From an uncultured Lachnospiraceae bacterium (GTDB taxonomy: Bacteria > Bacillota > Clostridia > Lachnospirales > Lachnospiraceae): a stretch of DNA of 64,000 nt. The stretch covers positions 90,018 to 154,017 of the forward strand of contig CAJTLB010000008.1 in the NCBI GenBank assembly GCA_910577045.1, read 5' to 3'. The notes below the pieces were generated by a model that was given only the letters and a program-made list of their open reading frames with translations, did no database searches and was not told the origin of the DNA. Positions 43,028-51,869 of this stretch are shown here, piece after piece. How positions within the stretch are numbered: position 1 is the first letter of the stretch; each line of letters opens with the position of its first letter. Position numbers and translations under genes: made by a program.

Positions 43028-43633
43028 TTAAACAATATCGTTATTGCTGCCGCTTTTTACTAATATTTTTCTTATTTCTTTTATTATTCTGAAAGGTGTT
43101 TCTTTATCCATAGGCATAAGTTTACTATACATCCTTACCCCTTGGTACGAAAACACAATTAAATCAAATACCGCAGAAATATCCACTTCATTAAATTCAC
43201 GCCTGTCTATCCCGTACTGTATTAGCTTCTTCCATGTATTTGCCGAAATTAAATATTGTTTATATAACGTATTGCTCTGATTTGCAATATCGCAAATGCT
43301 AAAATACTCATATATTGCTATGCTTAATGATGATTGACTGTCAAGCATTTCATTCTTATACTTATTTAAAATTTCATCCAAAATAGTTACTGCAGAACCA
43401 TTTCGTTCTATCCTTACATCAATCTCATTATCCTGCTCACTGGTCATATCATCAATAATCTCTTGGAAGATTTGACGTGTGCTTTCATAATGGCAATACA
43501 ACCCACCTCTGCTTAATTTCGCCACCTCGCAAATATCTTTCATTGTCACTTGTTTAAAACCTTTTTTTGCAAACAAACAACACGCACATTTCTTTATATG
43601 TTTCCTTGTTTCCTGTCCCCTTTTATTCATAAA
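43028..43633 (-). CDS. TetR-family regulator
   Basis: About 201 residues. RGQETRKHIKKCACCLFAKKG, QVTMKDICEVAKLSRGGLY and HYESTRQIFQEI form the TetR helix-turn-helix. The C-terminal part is the usual ligand and dimer domain (YLISANTWKKLIQYG). The open frame reaches 43777 but runs through the operator and promoter, so the ATG at 43633 is chosen. Two operators lie upstream, which suggests self-repression, possibly also of the MBL gene next to it. Ligand unknown. Confidence 0.88.
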   Translation of the reverse strand, partial: FMNKRGQETRKHIKKCACCLFAKKGFKQVTMKDICEVAKLSRGGLYCHYESTRQIFQEIIDDMTSEQDNEIDVRIERNGSAVTILDEILNKYKNEMLDSQSSLSIAIYEYFSICDIANQSNTLYKQYLISANTWKKLIQYGIDRREFNEVDISAVFDLIVFSYQGVRMYSKLMPMDKETPFRIIKEIRKILVKSGSNNDIV

Positions 43634-43642
43634 CGGCCCTAC

Positions 43643-43695
43643 TTTCAGACATATGTGTCTGAAACCATTATACGACACATATGTCTGAAAGTCAA
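43643..43695 (-). promoter_or_regulatory. tetR promoter with two palindromic operators
   Basis: On the minus strand TTGACT (43695-43690), 17 bases, TATAAT (43672-43667). An inverted repeat with 9-bp arms (TTTCAGACA / TGTCTGAAA) is at 43643-43664, after the -10. A copy matching it at 19 of 22 positions is at 43669-43690, overlapping the spacer. A bound TetR dimer at either site would block polymerase. Confidence 0.85.
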
Positions 43696-43948
43696 TAAAA
43701 AGCGGCAAAGATTTCTCTCTACCACCATTAATGTTTAAATATAAATAATTTTCTCGTTCACAATCTCCCTTACACAAGCCCTTACGTTATTAAAGCATTT
43801 ACCCACTCTAAAACGTTTTCTTTCTCAGCCATTCCCTCTACGCCTGTTTCATGCCCTCTAAAGCCTTTCAAAGCGTTCCTGCGCCTGCCTGTCCATATCA
43901 GGCCCAATCCCTCAAAATTAGAATTCTTTTTCCTGCTTCTAAACACAA

Positions 43949-44707
43949 TCAAAGAGGTTTTTTTGTTAAGTACATTACATATGTATCAAGAAATACTATC
44001 TTGCCCCCAGCCTCATTTACTGCGTCTCTAATGCCTTCAAAAAACTTACTTTTGTATGGTTCAGGAATCACAATATGATCGCAATGCGTTCCACAAAAGG
44101 CAACATATTCATCTGCTGTAAACTCACGTTTTCCATAATATTCACGCTTTTCAAAATCCAAGTACCCATAATTTGTTGCATTAGAGTACTTGAATCCTCC
44201 ATGCTTATACTCAATTTCTGGTTTGAAGTATTCAGCATAAACCTGCTGGATTTTGTTGAACAGCTCTTTGTTTGGGGTTTTATAATCGCCTATGGTCAAC
44301 ATCATTGCCAGCATTCCACCTGGTTTTAACAGTTCAAACGTTTTTGCAAAGGCGACTTCTTCAGGAATCCATTGGATAGTTGCCGCCGAGTATATCAGAT
44401 CGAATGTTTGTCCCTCAAAATCATGCGTGATAAAGTCATCATTAACAATACTAAAATTCGGGTAGTGGCTATACTTACAATTCATCATTTCAAACAGATG
44501 CTCACCAAGCTCAATGGCATTGTAATCACAACCTGTCTCCAGAATCGGTTCTGTAGCCTGTCCGGTTCCTGGTCCAAGTTCCAATACTGCCTTGCTTGGT
44601 TCAATATTTGCATAGGCAATCAAATCTGCGAACAACTCGGCACTATATCGGGGTCTATACTTATCAAACTGTTCAGGAATTGTATCAAATACTTTTCTAA
44701 ATTCCAT
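43949..44707 (-). CDS. SAM-dependent methyltransferase
   Basis: 252 residues. FDTIPEQFDKYRPRYSAEL, VLELGPGTGQATEPIL (SAM site), NAIELGEHLFEMM and YSAATIQWIPEEVAF describe a class I methyltransferase of the Methyltransf_11/25 group, commonly acting on small molecules. The start is the ATG at 44707 with GGAGG upstream. It follows the HAD gene by 54 bases. The 171 bases between it and the TetR gene hold only a GC-richer patch with no recognised gene. Target unknown. Confidence 0.86.
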   Translation of the reverse strand: MEFRKVFDTIPEQFDKYRPRYSAELFADLIAYANIEPSKAVLELGPGTGQATEPILETGCDYNAIELGEHLFEMMNCKYSHYPNFSIVNDDFITHDFEGQTFDLIYSAATIQWIPEEVAFAKTFELLKPGGMLAMMLTIGDYKTPNKELFNKIQQVYAEYFKPEIEYKHGGFKYSNATNYGYLDFEKREYYGKREFTADEYVAFCGTHCDHIVIPEPYKSKFFEGIRDAVNEAGGKIVFLDTYVMYLTKKPL

Positions 44708-44761
44708 AGTTATGCCTCCTTGCATGGTTGTGTTTTTCTGCAGCTAATTTTGTCTTCACTG

Positions 44762-45490
44762 TTATACCCTGCCTTTCTTATTATTCATCTCTTTTCCTAT
44801 CTTTAAATCAAATCTATTTTCCCCAGCAGAGAAAAAAGATGTACTCAAAATATCAGTAAAACTTACAACAGCTACTACCCCATCAGGAACTTTTTTATTA
44901 TTCCGATTTATCCAAATAGTATTGATTCCCAAATTAGCGGCTCCTTTAATATCACTACTTAAAGAATCACCAATATGCACTATCTCTTGTGGATTCAAAT
45001 TTGTTTCTTTCAAAGCCATTTCAAATAATTCTGCCCGAGGTTTATACGACTTCGCATCTTCGCTCGTAAATATCTTATTAGGAGTTAAACCGTGATAATG
45101 GATTGCAGCTATAATATCATCGGTATCTATATTGGACACTATATAATATGGCATATCACATAATTCCAAAAAATTTGCAGCATCTTCAAATATAGGAGGC
45201 TTTCTCCAATGCTCAAACATTTTTTGGCTCAATTCATTAACATTGGCATTAGATCCAAATTTCTTTAATGTCATTTCAAGTGATTTTATTTCTAATTCTC
45301 TCTGAGTTTTAAAACTATTACCAAAAGAATTCATATACAATTTTTGAAATATGTGCCACCAATAACTACCAATGGCTGATTTATCTGCACCATCTCCAGA
45401 GTTACTGATAATTGTTGTAATTTCATTAATTACCACACCATCTTCATGCACAATTGTACCATAAAAATCAAAAAATAAAGCTTTTATCAT
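44762..45490 (-). CDS. HAD-family hydrolase
   Basis: 242 residues. KALFFDFYGTIVHEDG is motif I of the HAD-IA group with Tyr two residues after the nucleophile Asp, as in 2-haloacid dehalogenases and the YjjG/PyrP-like branch. YYIVSNIDTDD is motif II, and IVHIGDSLSSDIKGAANLG motif IV, so it is otherwise a complete enzyme. GGAGG sits before the ATG at 45490. It is the first gene of the small accessory cluster. The substrate may be a phosphorylated metabolite or a nucleotide, which is inference. Confidence 0.85.
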   Translation of the reverse strand: MIKALFFDFYGTIVHEDGVVINEITTIISNSGDGADKSAIGSYWWHIFQKLYMNSFGNSFKTQRELEIKSLEMTLKKFGSNANVNELSQKMFEHWRKPPIFEDAANFLELCDMPYYIVSNIDTDDIIAAIHYHGLTPNKIFTSEDAKSYKPRAELFEMALKETNLNPQEIVHIGDSLSSDIKGAANLGINTIWINRNNKKVPDGVVAVVSFTDILSTSFFSAGENRFDLKIGKEMNNKKGRV

Positions 45491-45640
45491 ATATTCCTCC
45501 AAATAAAACTCTCTAAAATAATATGCTCTCGTCTATAATACCACATTCTTTGGTATTTATCATTATAATGAATTGGTTCTGGTGCTAATAAATAATTTTC
45601 TTCCGTTAATTATCGCTACTTTGGATTGCAGAATTTAAAA

Positions 45641-45690
45641 AACAAAAAATACAGCCAATAAGGAAAACCCTTTTGGCTGCATTTTTATAC
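45641..45690 (-). terminator. intrinsic terminator after glmS
   Basis: Arms GCAGCCAA and TTGGCTGT (plus-strand 45651-45658 and 45673-45680) around a 14-base loop, followed on the minus strand by ATTTTTTGTTTTTT. It ends the glmS transcript about 15 bases after the stop. Confidence 0.85.
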
Positions 45691-45704
45691 TTGTTTACTC
45701 TATT

Positions 45705-47519
45705 CTATTCCACTGTTACTGATTTTGCCAAATTCCTTGGCTGATCTACATTTAGTCCCCTGTGTACTGATGTATAATATGCAATTAGCTGCAAAAGTAC
45801 TGCCGTTGGGATTGGCGTAAATTCATCTGGGAGTTTTGGGATAGTTAAGTGGTAATTATAAATAGAAGGTTCCACTTCTACCCCTTCTTGTGTAATTAAT
45901 ATCACTAATGCCCCTCTTGCGCGCACTTCGCGGATATTAGAAATCATTTTCGCATACACACTTTCTTGTGTTGCTATGGCAATTACTGGGACTCCCTCTG
46001 TAATTAAAGAAATTGTGCCATGTTTTAATTCTCCCGCTGCATATGCCTCAGAATGGATATAAGAAATTTCTTTTAATTTAATCGATCCTTCACAGGACAA
46101 AGCATAGTCAATCCCTCTCCCTATAAAAAACAAATCTTCTTTTTCTTTCAGTATATTTGTCAGTTCCTTAATTTCCTCTTCTTTCGCAAGGGATATATGG
46201 ACTGCTTCCTCTGCCAATTTTAATAATTCATAATCCTTCTTGATTACTTCTATATCTGACATCCCACTTACATAAGCCATACGCATAGTAAGCAAAACTA
46301 ATGCTGCTATCTGGACTGTATAAGCTTTTGTACTGGCAACTGCAATTTCTGGCCCCGCATGTGTATATAATACATAATCACTTTCCCTTGCAATGGTAGA
46401 CCCCTTTACATTTACAATTGCAAGCGTTATTGCCTTTTTGCTTTTTGCCAGCCGAAGGCTCGCCAATGTATCAATGGTTTCCCCAGACTGTGAAATTACA
46501 ATGACTAATGTTTTTTCGTTAATAATTGGATTCTGGTAACGGAATTCAGAGGCAATTTCTACCCCAACCGGAATACGTACCCTCTTTTCTAACAATACCT
46601 TCCCTACCATCCCTGCGTGCATTGCCGTCCCACATGCCACAATTTTTATCTGGTCTATCCCTTTAAAAATACTATCTGGTATTTGCTCTGCTTCAAAATT
46701 AGGCATGTTGTCCTTTATTCTTGGCAAAATAGTATTGCGAAGTGCCTCTGCCTGTTCATGGATTTCTTTAATCATATAATGAGGATATCCGTTTTTCTGT
46801 GCTGCAGTTGTATCCCAATTTACATGGAGCATTTCTGGCTCCACTTGATTTCCATCCAAATCCTCTAAATACAAGGTATCTTGTTTTAAAACTAAAATAG
46901 TTTCTTCTGGAAGCACAAAATAATCCTGTGTATAAGCAATTAAAGCAGTTACATCCGATGCTACAAAAGAACCTTCTTTTGCCCTAGCAGCTACCAATGG
47001 GCTTACTTTCCGCACACAGTACACAATATCTGGTATATCTTCAAAAATAATACAGAACGCATAAGAACCCTCTAAAATAGATACTGCTTTTTTAATTGTT
47101 TCCTCTGGCTTCCCTTGGTACAACTTATCAAATAATAAAGCCGCTATTTCTGTATCTGTTTGGGAAACTAATGTTTTTCCTGCACCATATTCCTCCCATA
47201 TCTCCTTATAATTTTCAATAATCCCATTATGGATCAGTGTTATTTTCCCAAATTGATGTGGATGGGCGTTTACCTCTGATACTCCTCCATGTGTCGCCCA
47301 CCTAGTATGCCCAATTCCACAACTGCCATGGAATACCTTTTCTTTCAATTTCTCCTTTAATGCCCCTACATTCCCAACTGCTTTTACAGATTGTATCCCT
47401 TGTTTTGACTGTACCGCAATCCCGGCACTATCATAACCCCTATATTCTAATTGTTCCAGCCCTGTCACCAACACATCTGCTGCTTCTAAACTTCCACTAA
47501 AACCAATAATCCCGCACAT
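45705..47519 (-). CDS. glmS: glutamine-fructose-6-phosphate aminotransferase
   Basis: About 604 residues. The start must be the ATG at 47519, giving MCGIIGFSG, since Cys2 is the N-terminal nucleophile of the glutaminase after Met removal; AGAGAGG precedes it. HTRWATHG and YRGYDSAGIA belong to the glutaminase domain; ACGTAMHAGMVGKVLLE, SQSGETIDT and STKAYTVQIAALVLL belong to the two SIS domains. The C-terminus ENQP-like DQPRNLAKSVTVE is standard. It makes glucosamine-6-phosphate, the precursor of UDP-GlcNAc and so of the nonulosonic acids. The upstream ribozyme regulates it. Confidence 0.98.
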   Translation of the reverse strand: MCGIIGFSGSLEAADVLVTGLEQLEYRGYDSAGIAVQSKQGIQSVKAVGNVGALKEKLKEKVFHGSCGIGHTRWATHGGVSEVNAHPHQFGKITLIHNGIIENYKEIWEEYGAGKTLVSQTDTEIAALLFDKLYQGKPEETIKKAVSILEGSYAFCIIFEDIPDIVYCVRKVSPLVAARAKEGSFVASDVTALIAYTQDYFVLPEETILVLKQDTLYLEDLDGNQVEPEMLHVNWDTTAAQKNGYPHYMIKEIHEQAEALRNTILPRIKDNMPNFEAEQIPDSIFKGIDQIKIVACGTAMHAGMVGKVLLEKRVRIPVGVEIASEFRYQNPIINEKTLVIVISQSGETIDTLASLRLAKSKKAITLAIVNVKGSTIARESDYVLYTHAGPEIAVASTKAYTVQIAALVLLTMRMAYVSGMSDIEVIKKDYELLKLAEEAVHISLAKEEEIKELTNILKEKEDLFFIGRGIDYALSCEGSIKLKEISYIHSEAYAAGELKHGTISLITEGVPVIAIATQESVYAKMISNIREVRARGALVILITQEGVEVEPSIYNYHLTIPKLPDEFTPIPTAVLLQLIAYYTSVHRGLNVDQPRNLAKSVTVE

Positions 47520-47701
47520 AAATCCTCTCTTTCTACACAATTGTGTATGCTGTCTTAAAATTTTCCAAAAGAAACAGCCTGTCTTTTTAGGCAGGTTCTT
47601 TTATTTTATATTATATTCCTTTCCTCGCAAACTGACTGCTTTTTCAAGCACACAACCATATAAAAACCCATTTTTAACTTTTAACCAGTATGTTTGGAAA
47701 G

Positions 47702-47843
47702 TGCTTCAGTTATACCAGCTTTGTGTTTCAGTTACCCGTTGTTTTTCTGGTATATCTCACGCCTGAAGCCGCATGGGAGAGCACCCGCCGAATACTTCGA
47801 TAATCTCTCCTCCTCGTCAACCCTCTAATGGGTGCATGGCGCT
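47702..47843 (-). ncRNA. glmS ribozyme
   Basis: On the minus strand the cleavage site is A|GCGCC (47843/47842). It is followed by GGGTTGACGAGGAGG, ATTATCGA and TTCGGCGGGTGCTCTCCC, the conserved core. GCTTCAG pairs with CTGAAGC and ATACCAG with CTGGTAT in the 3' part. It self-cleaves when glucosamine-6-phosphate accumulates, lowering glmS mRNA. About 180 bases separate it from the glmS start. Confidence 0.93.
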
Positions 47844-47896
47844 TTTTTCTAATTTAATTTTCCTTCCCTCCTTCCTGCTATAAACCTTAACATGAA

Positions 47897-47920
47897 AAAA
47901 GGGGATTGTCAACATCCCCT
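47897..47920 (-). terminator. intrinsic terminator of the pilus cluster
   Basis: Arms GGGGAT and ATCCCC flanking GTTGACA, followed by six T on the minus strand, overlapping the stop codon of the PilT-type gene. The loop contains TTGACA, which could double as the -35 of glmS transcription (inference). Confidence 0.8.
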
Positions 47921-48980
47921 AAACCCTTTTACTCATCGTATCATAATTAGTACAATATAGTAATGCACTCTCTTTTGAAATAATCCCTTCTTTATATAAA
48001 CGGAGTAAATCCGAATCCATTGTCCTCATTCCTTCCGCTGCCCCTGAAAAAATCACGTTATCCATCTGGAACACCTTTGACTCACGGATCATATTCCGTA
48101 TAGCAGAATTGACAAGCATAATTTCAAATGCTGGCACAATCCCGCCATTTACTGTAGGAATTAATTGTTGTGACACTACTGCCTGGATTACCATAGAAAG
48201 CTGTATTCGAATTTGTTGTTGTTGGTTTGCAGGAAATACGTCAATAATACGGTCAATTGTTTTTGCTGCCCCTACAGTATGAAGCGTAGATAGTACAAGC
48301 TGCCCTGTTTCTGCCGCTGTAATCACTGTCTGGATCGTTTCAAAATCACGCATTTCCCCCATTAAAATCACATCTGGGGACTGGCGGAGCGCTGCCCTAA
48401 GCGCTTGGTTATAACTAGTTGTATCTTGCAGAACCTCCCTTTGGCTTACAATACTTTTTTTATGGGCATGGATATATTCAATAGGATCTTCCAATGTAAT
48501 AATATGCTTACTTAAATTTTTGTTAATTTCATTGATAATACATGCAAGCGTTGTGGACTTCCCACTTCCTGCTGGCCCAGTTACCAGCACTAGTCCCTTC
48601 TGCTTCTTATAAAGCTCCATAACCGTATCTGGAATATGTAATACAGACGGCTCCGGCAATTCAAACTTTACCACGCGCAGGACTGCCGCTAAAGATCCCC
48701 TTTGTTTATAGGCATTGCACCGGAACCTTCCCATTCCACTTAAAGAAAAAGAAAAATCATCATCTCCTGTTTGCAACAGAGTTGTGATATTCCCACTTTC
48801 ATACATACTGTAAATTTGTTCAATTAATACTTGTGTGTCTTTTACAGAAAGCTTTGCTTCATCTAAAGGAAAAATACTTCCCTTTGTTTTAATAGAAAGA
48901 GGGCATCCTGTTACAATAAAAATATCCGATGCCTCTTGTTCTGTAGCCCTCTGTAAAATTTCCCTAATATCCAGTTCCAT
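47919..48980 (-). CDS. pilT: PilT-type pilus retraction ATPase
   Basis: 353 residues. VTGPAGSGKSTTLACIINEI is the Walker A site, IITLEDPIEYIH the Asp box, DVILMGEMRDFETI Walker B, and STLHTVGAAKTIDR the His box. SAIRNMIRE near residue 300 matches the AIRNLIRE signature of PilT, distinguishing it from PilB/GspE. It is the only pilus ATPase in the cluster. The gene ends in a terminator. Confidence 0.92.
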   Translation of the reverse strand: MELDIREILQRATEQEASDIFIVTGCPLSIKTKGSIFPLDEAKLSVKDTQVLIEQIYSMYESGNITTLLQTGDDDFSFSLSGMGRFRCNAYKQRGSLAAVLRVVKFELPEPSVLHIPDTVMELYKKQKGLVLVTGPAGSGKSTTLACIINEINKNLSKHIITLEDPIEYIHAHKKSIVSQREVLQDTTSYNQALRAALRQSPDVILMGEMRDFETIQTVITAAETGQLVLSTLHTVGAAKTIDRIIDVFPANQQQQIRIQLSMVIQAVVSQQLIPTVNGGIVPAFEIMLVNSAIRNMIRESKVFQMDNVIFSGAAEGMRTMDSDLLRLYKEGIISKESALLYCTNYDTMSKRV

Positions 48981-48989
48981 AACTTTTCC

Positions 48990-49523
48990 TTACTTTCCTC
49001 CCTGCCACAAGCCGGCGCCTACTGTTTCTTCTATTATAATGCCACCTTCCAAGCCTTCCTTGTCCTTCTGCGTTAAACAATATTCTTCTATATTGTACCG
49101 CTTTTCTTGGTTTAAAGGAAAGACTGATAACACTACATTCAAATATTTCTCATTTTCTACAGGAACCCAATACGAAATACGCATTTCACCATTATCTGTT
49201 AAAAAAGCAGTTACATCCGAATCCATGCTATTTATCGTTTCCAATATTTTAGTATAATAATCAATATCTGCCTGTTGTGTAGCCTTTATTTGATATAGTA
49301 TGGAATCTATTCCACTTAAAAATTCCTGTGCATTAGCATCTGCATTATAATATGCCTTCATATAAGCAATATTTTTCTCTGTTAAACGGTAATCCGCTGA
49401 TGCAGAAGAAAATGACAATACACCAAAAGTCGTTAAGCATAATACTACAAATATCATTAAAATAGAAGGAATCCCTATACCAATATGGAACCTCTGCTTT
49501 TCTTTCACTGTTTTGCCCTCCAA
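48990..49523 (-). CDS. small single-pass membrane protein of the pilus cluster
   Basis: 177 residues, one membrane segment (ILMIFVVLCLTTFGVLSFSS, residues about 19-40). After it a helical part (YMKAYYNADANAQEFLSGI) and beta-rich C-terminus with EYCLTQKDKEGLEGG. It has no recognised family. The layout resembles minor pilins or PilN/PilO-like parts of type IV pili. It overlaps the preceding gene by 19 bases and precedes pilT by nine. Confidence 0.75.
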   Translation of the reverse strand: MEGKTVKEKQRFHIGIGIPSILMIFVVLCLTTFGVLSFSSASADYRLTEKNIAYMKAYYNADANAQEFLSGIDSILYQIKATQQADIDYYTKILETINSMDSDVTAFLTDNGEMRISYWVPVENEKYLNVVLSVFPLNQEKRYNIEEYCLTQKDKEGLEGGIIIEETVGAGLWQGGK

Positions 49524-49939
49524 TCTGGCTCATAAATACAGACTCCTAAATTTCCTGCCTCTTTGCCATCTGCTGTTAGCATTACAAGCTGTATCTTTCT
49601 TGTAATGCCAGCTTCTCTTTCCTGGCTTGCCATCTCTTTTACTAACAATGTATAAAAAGCCTCATCCATATTGCAAACAGAAAAGTCCTCTCTATAATAA
49701 CAGTACCCATTTTCCCATGTACTTCCTGTGGAAAGCAGTTCCTTCTTTATGCCATTGCCCCTAATCTCCTCAGCCATCGCCTGCAATTCTAAATATACAC
49801 TTGTCTGCTCTGTGCTTTTGCCACTTTTCTCACTAGCAGCCAAAAACATTTGTAATGTAATAACTGCTGACAAAGAAAAAAATAAAATCACTATAATAAA
49901 TTCTGTTAGAAATGCCCTGGTCTTTCCTATTCCTTCCAT
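49505..49939 (-). CDS. small membrane protein, minor-pilin-like
   Basis: 144 residues. TRAFLTEFIIVILFFSLSAV (residues 7-27) has the polar-then-hydrophobic N-terminus of prepilin-like proteins with a Glu (E14) at the start of the helix, but without a standard Gly/Phe cleavage site. The outer part contains GYCYYREDFSVCN. It is not recognised by family. It lies 22 bases after the 49962-50441 gene. A minor pilin is likely from context. Confidence 0.72.
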   Translation of the reverse strand: MEGIGKTRAFLTEFIIVILFFSLSAVITLQMFLAASEKSGKSTEQTSVYLELQAMAEEIRGNGIKKELLSTGSTWENGYCYYREDFSVCNMDEAFYTLLVKEMASQEREAGITRKIQLVMLTADGKEAGNLGVCIYEPDWRAKQ

Positions 49940-49961
49940 ATTGTACTGCCACCGCCTCTAT

Positions 49962-50441
49962 TTAGTCTCCACTTTTTAGAGAGATAATCATATTTTTTCT
50001 ACTGCCATCTAAAGCAGTAACCGTAAAACTTACTATTTTTTGCTCTGGTTGGTAAGTAATCATCAATGAATCTGCCTCTAAAAGTTTTTCTCCATATGAC
50101 AGGTCGAATTCCAAGCCCGGATAAGTAAGTGCTTCACGGATTGCATTTTCATAACAATAAATTAGGTTCTCAAACTGCTCCCCATTTTTTTCATATTTTA
50201 ACGCCAGCACATCTATCCCATTTATTTCTCTTATTTCTACCGCATCTTTTCTATCATTTGCACGGATTTTATTACTAATATATGAGATAGCTGTCCTAGT
50301 ATCCATATTCCTATCTTGTGCATGGAGAATAGAATTATAATTATCTGAACCAATAAAAATAAGAAGCATGGACAATATGGCAAATACTGCAAATAGCAAA
50401 AATACAAACATAACCTCTATGGAATGTGACTGCCGTTTCAT
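49962..50441 (-). CDS. DUF4860-like pilus-cluster membrane protein
   Basis: 159 residues. HSIEVMFVFLLFAVFAILSM (residues 6-27) is the single membrane segment, then DNYNSILHAQDRNMDTRTAI and SYISNKIRANDRKDAVEI. It resembles DUF4860 proteins of clostridial type II secretion/type IV pilus clusters (recall, moderate certainty). It overlaps the previous gene by four bases (ATGA). Role unknown; a minor pilin or assembly part is likely. Confidence 0.75.
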   Translation of the reverse strand: MKRQSHSIEVMFVFLLFAVFAILSMLLIFIGSDNYNSILHAQDRNMDTRTAISYISNKIRANDRKDAVEIREINGIDVLALKYEKNGEQFENLIYCYENAIREALTYPGLEFDLSYGEKLLEADSLMITYQPEQKIVSFTVTALDGSRKNMIISLKSGD

Positions 50442-50773
50442 TCTCCACCGCCCCCAATCACAATTACTTGCGCATCTGGCCTTATATTCCCGCCAAGAGG
50501 CTGATAGCTCACTATAAATTTATTTTTATCAATTACAATCCCATAATGTTCTTCCAAATAGGTAATGCTTGGCGGATAACTTCCTTCTATTGCATAACAG
50601 CTAATAATCGCCCTGTCTATCGCTGATTGGAGTGTTTCTCTTTGTTGTGTTTCCACGGTATCTGATACATTAGAGAATCCATATAAAAAATATCCTGCAA
50701 AAACTCCAAACAATACTAAGGAAAATATTATGCCAAAATATGGAAATTTTTTCTTCTGCTTATATAAATGCAT
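50438..50773 (-). CDS. small pilus-cluster membrane protein
   Basis: 111 residues. PYFGIIFSLVLFGVFAGYFL (about 11-30) is a membrane helix, followed by QQRETLQSAIDRAIISCYAI and EGSYPPSITYLEEHYGIVI, a helical stretch then a Tyr-Pro-Pro loop seen in the pseudopilin-like proteins of such clusters. The C-terminus ends GGGGE. It is 14 bases after the PilC-like gene. Probably a structural or assembly part. Confidence 0.75.
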   Translation of the reverse strand: MHLYKQKKKFPYFGIIFSLVLFGVFAGYFLYGFSNVSDTVETQQRETLQSAIDRAIISCYAIEGSYPPSITYLEEHYGIVIDKNKFIVSYQPLGGNIRPDAQVIVIGGGGE

Positions 50774-50786
50774 TTTTTCCTCCCAC

Positions 50787-51848
50787 CTACCCTATGGACG
50801 ACATAATACTTGCCAATGGCAGCATAACAGAGACTAAGATTCCACCAATTACTACAGACAACACAGCAACCAATGTTGGTTCTATAAAAGAAACTAACCT
50901 AGCGATTGCCTCATTTACTTCTTCCTCATATATTTTTGCTAACCTCTGCATTACAGAGTCCATTTGCCCTGCTTTAAACCCTACATGGATCATCCTGGCG
51001 TGGAGAAGAGAAAATAACTGAATCCTTGTCAATGCCTCTGGAAATGCAACCCCATCTTTCACTAATTCCCCACATTCTTCAATTTTTGCTTTCGCTAAAG
51101 AATCTGATACAATATCTGGCGCCATCTCTAAAGCATGTTCCAACTCATAACCACTAGAAAGCATCATAGAAATAACAGATGCAAACCTAGATGCAGCAAT
51201 CTTTGTATTTAATACTTTTAAAAATGGAATTTTTCCGTAAATATCCCCTAATTTCTTTTCTCCTTGGCTGGTTTTAGAAAAAATATATACAGCAATTACT
51301 AAGATAAGTAAAAGAATTGTCAATACCAGTGCCACTTTCCCTGCTGCCATGCCAAAACTCATAATGGCCCGCCCAGATGCAGACATTTGTGTGCCAAGGT
51401 TTTCAAATACTTGTTCAAATACAGGCATTACCTTTCCTACTAATACAGCAATTACTACGCTCATCATCAGTATTAAAATCATTGGGTACATAACCGCACT
51501 TTGGACTGCCTTTTTCACTGAATTTTCCCGTTCATAATATTTGCTTAATGACTCTAAGACATCATCCAGCTTTCCTGCCTCTTCGCCAATATGTATCATA
51601 TTTACCATGTAATCCGGGAAAAATCCAACTGTCTCAACTGCCTTATAAAGAGAACCTGTCTCATTTACTATATTGCTGATTTTCCTAAATGCCTCTTGTG
51701 ACTTCTCGTCCTCAATGCTTTCACAAAGCGTTTCCATCCCATCATAGATGGGAATCCCCGCTTTTAAAATCAGGGATACCTGCGCACAAAACATCGCTGT
51801 TTCTCCTGCAGGTATCTTTCCCTGCTTCCCTTTTCCCGTATTACCCAT
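50787..51848 (-). CDS. pilC: PilC/GspF-family inner membrane platform protein
   Basis: 353 residues, two GspF halves: AMFCAQVSLILKAGIPIYDG near residue 17 and SVISMMLSSGYELEHALEMA near residue 220, each with a membrane helix (MYPMILILMMSVVIAVLVGK, ALVLTILLLILVIAVYIF, FIEPTLVAVLSVVIGGILVS). It is the membrane anchor for the pilus ATPase. It is shorter than usual at the N-terminus. It lies 22 bases after the transglutaminase-like gene. Confidence 0.9.
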   Translation of the reverse strand: MGNTGKGKQGKIPAGETAMFCAQVSLILKAGIPIYDGMETLCESIEDEKSQEAFRKISNIVNETGSLYKAVETVGFFPDYMVNMIHIGEEAGKLDDVLESLSKYYERENSVKKAVQSAVMYPMILILMMSVVIAVLVGKVMPVFEQVFENLGTQMSASGRAIMSFGMAAGKVALVLTILLLILVIAVYIFSKTSQGEKKLGDIYGKIPFLKVLNTKIAASRFASVISMMLSSGYELEHALEMAPDIVSDSLAKAKIEECGELVKDGVAFPEALTRIQLFSLLHARMIHVGFKAGQMDSVMQRLAKIYEEEVNEAIARLVSFIEPTLVAVLSVVIGGILVSVMLPLASIMSSIG

Positions 51849-51869
51849 ATTTATTTCCTCCTATTTGTA

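Noticed and set aside
43634..43777. 48-residue N-terminal extension of the TetR gene
   Set aside because: It runs through the promoter and both operators; the family start fits the ATG at 43633.
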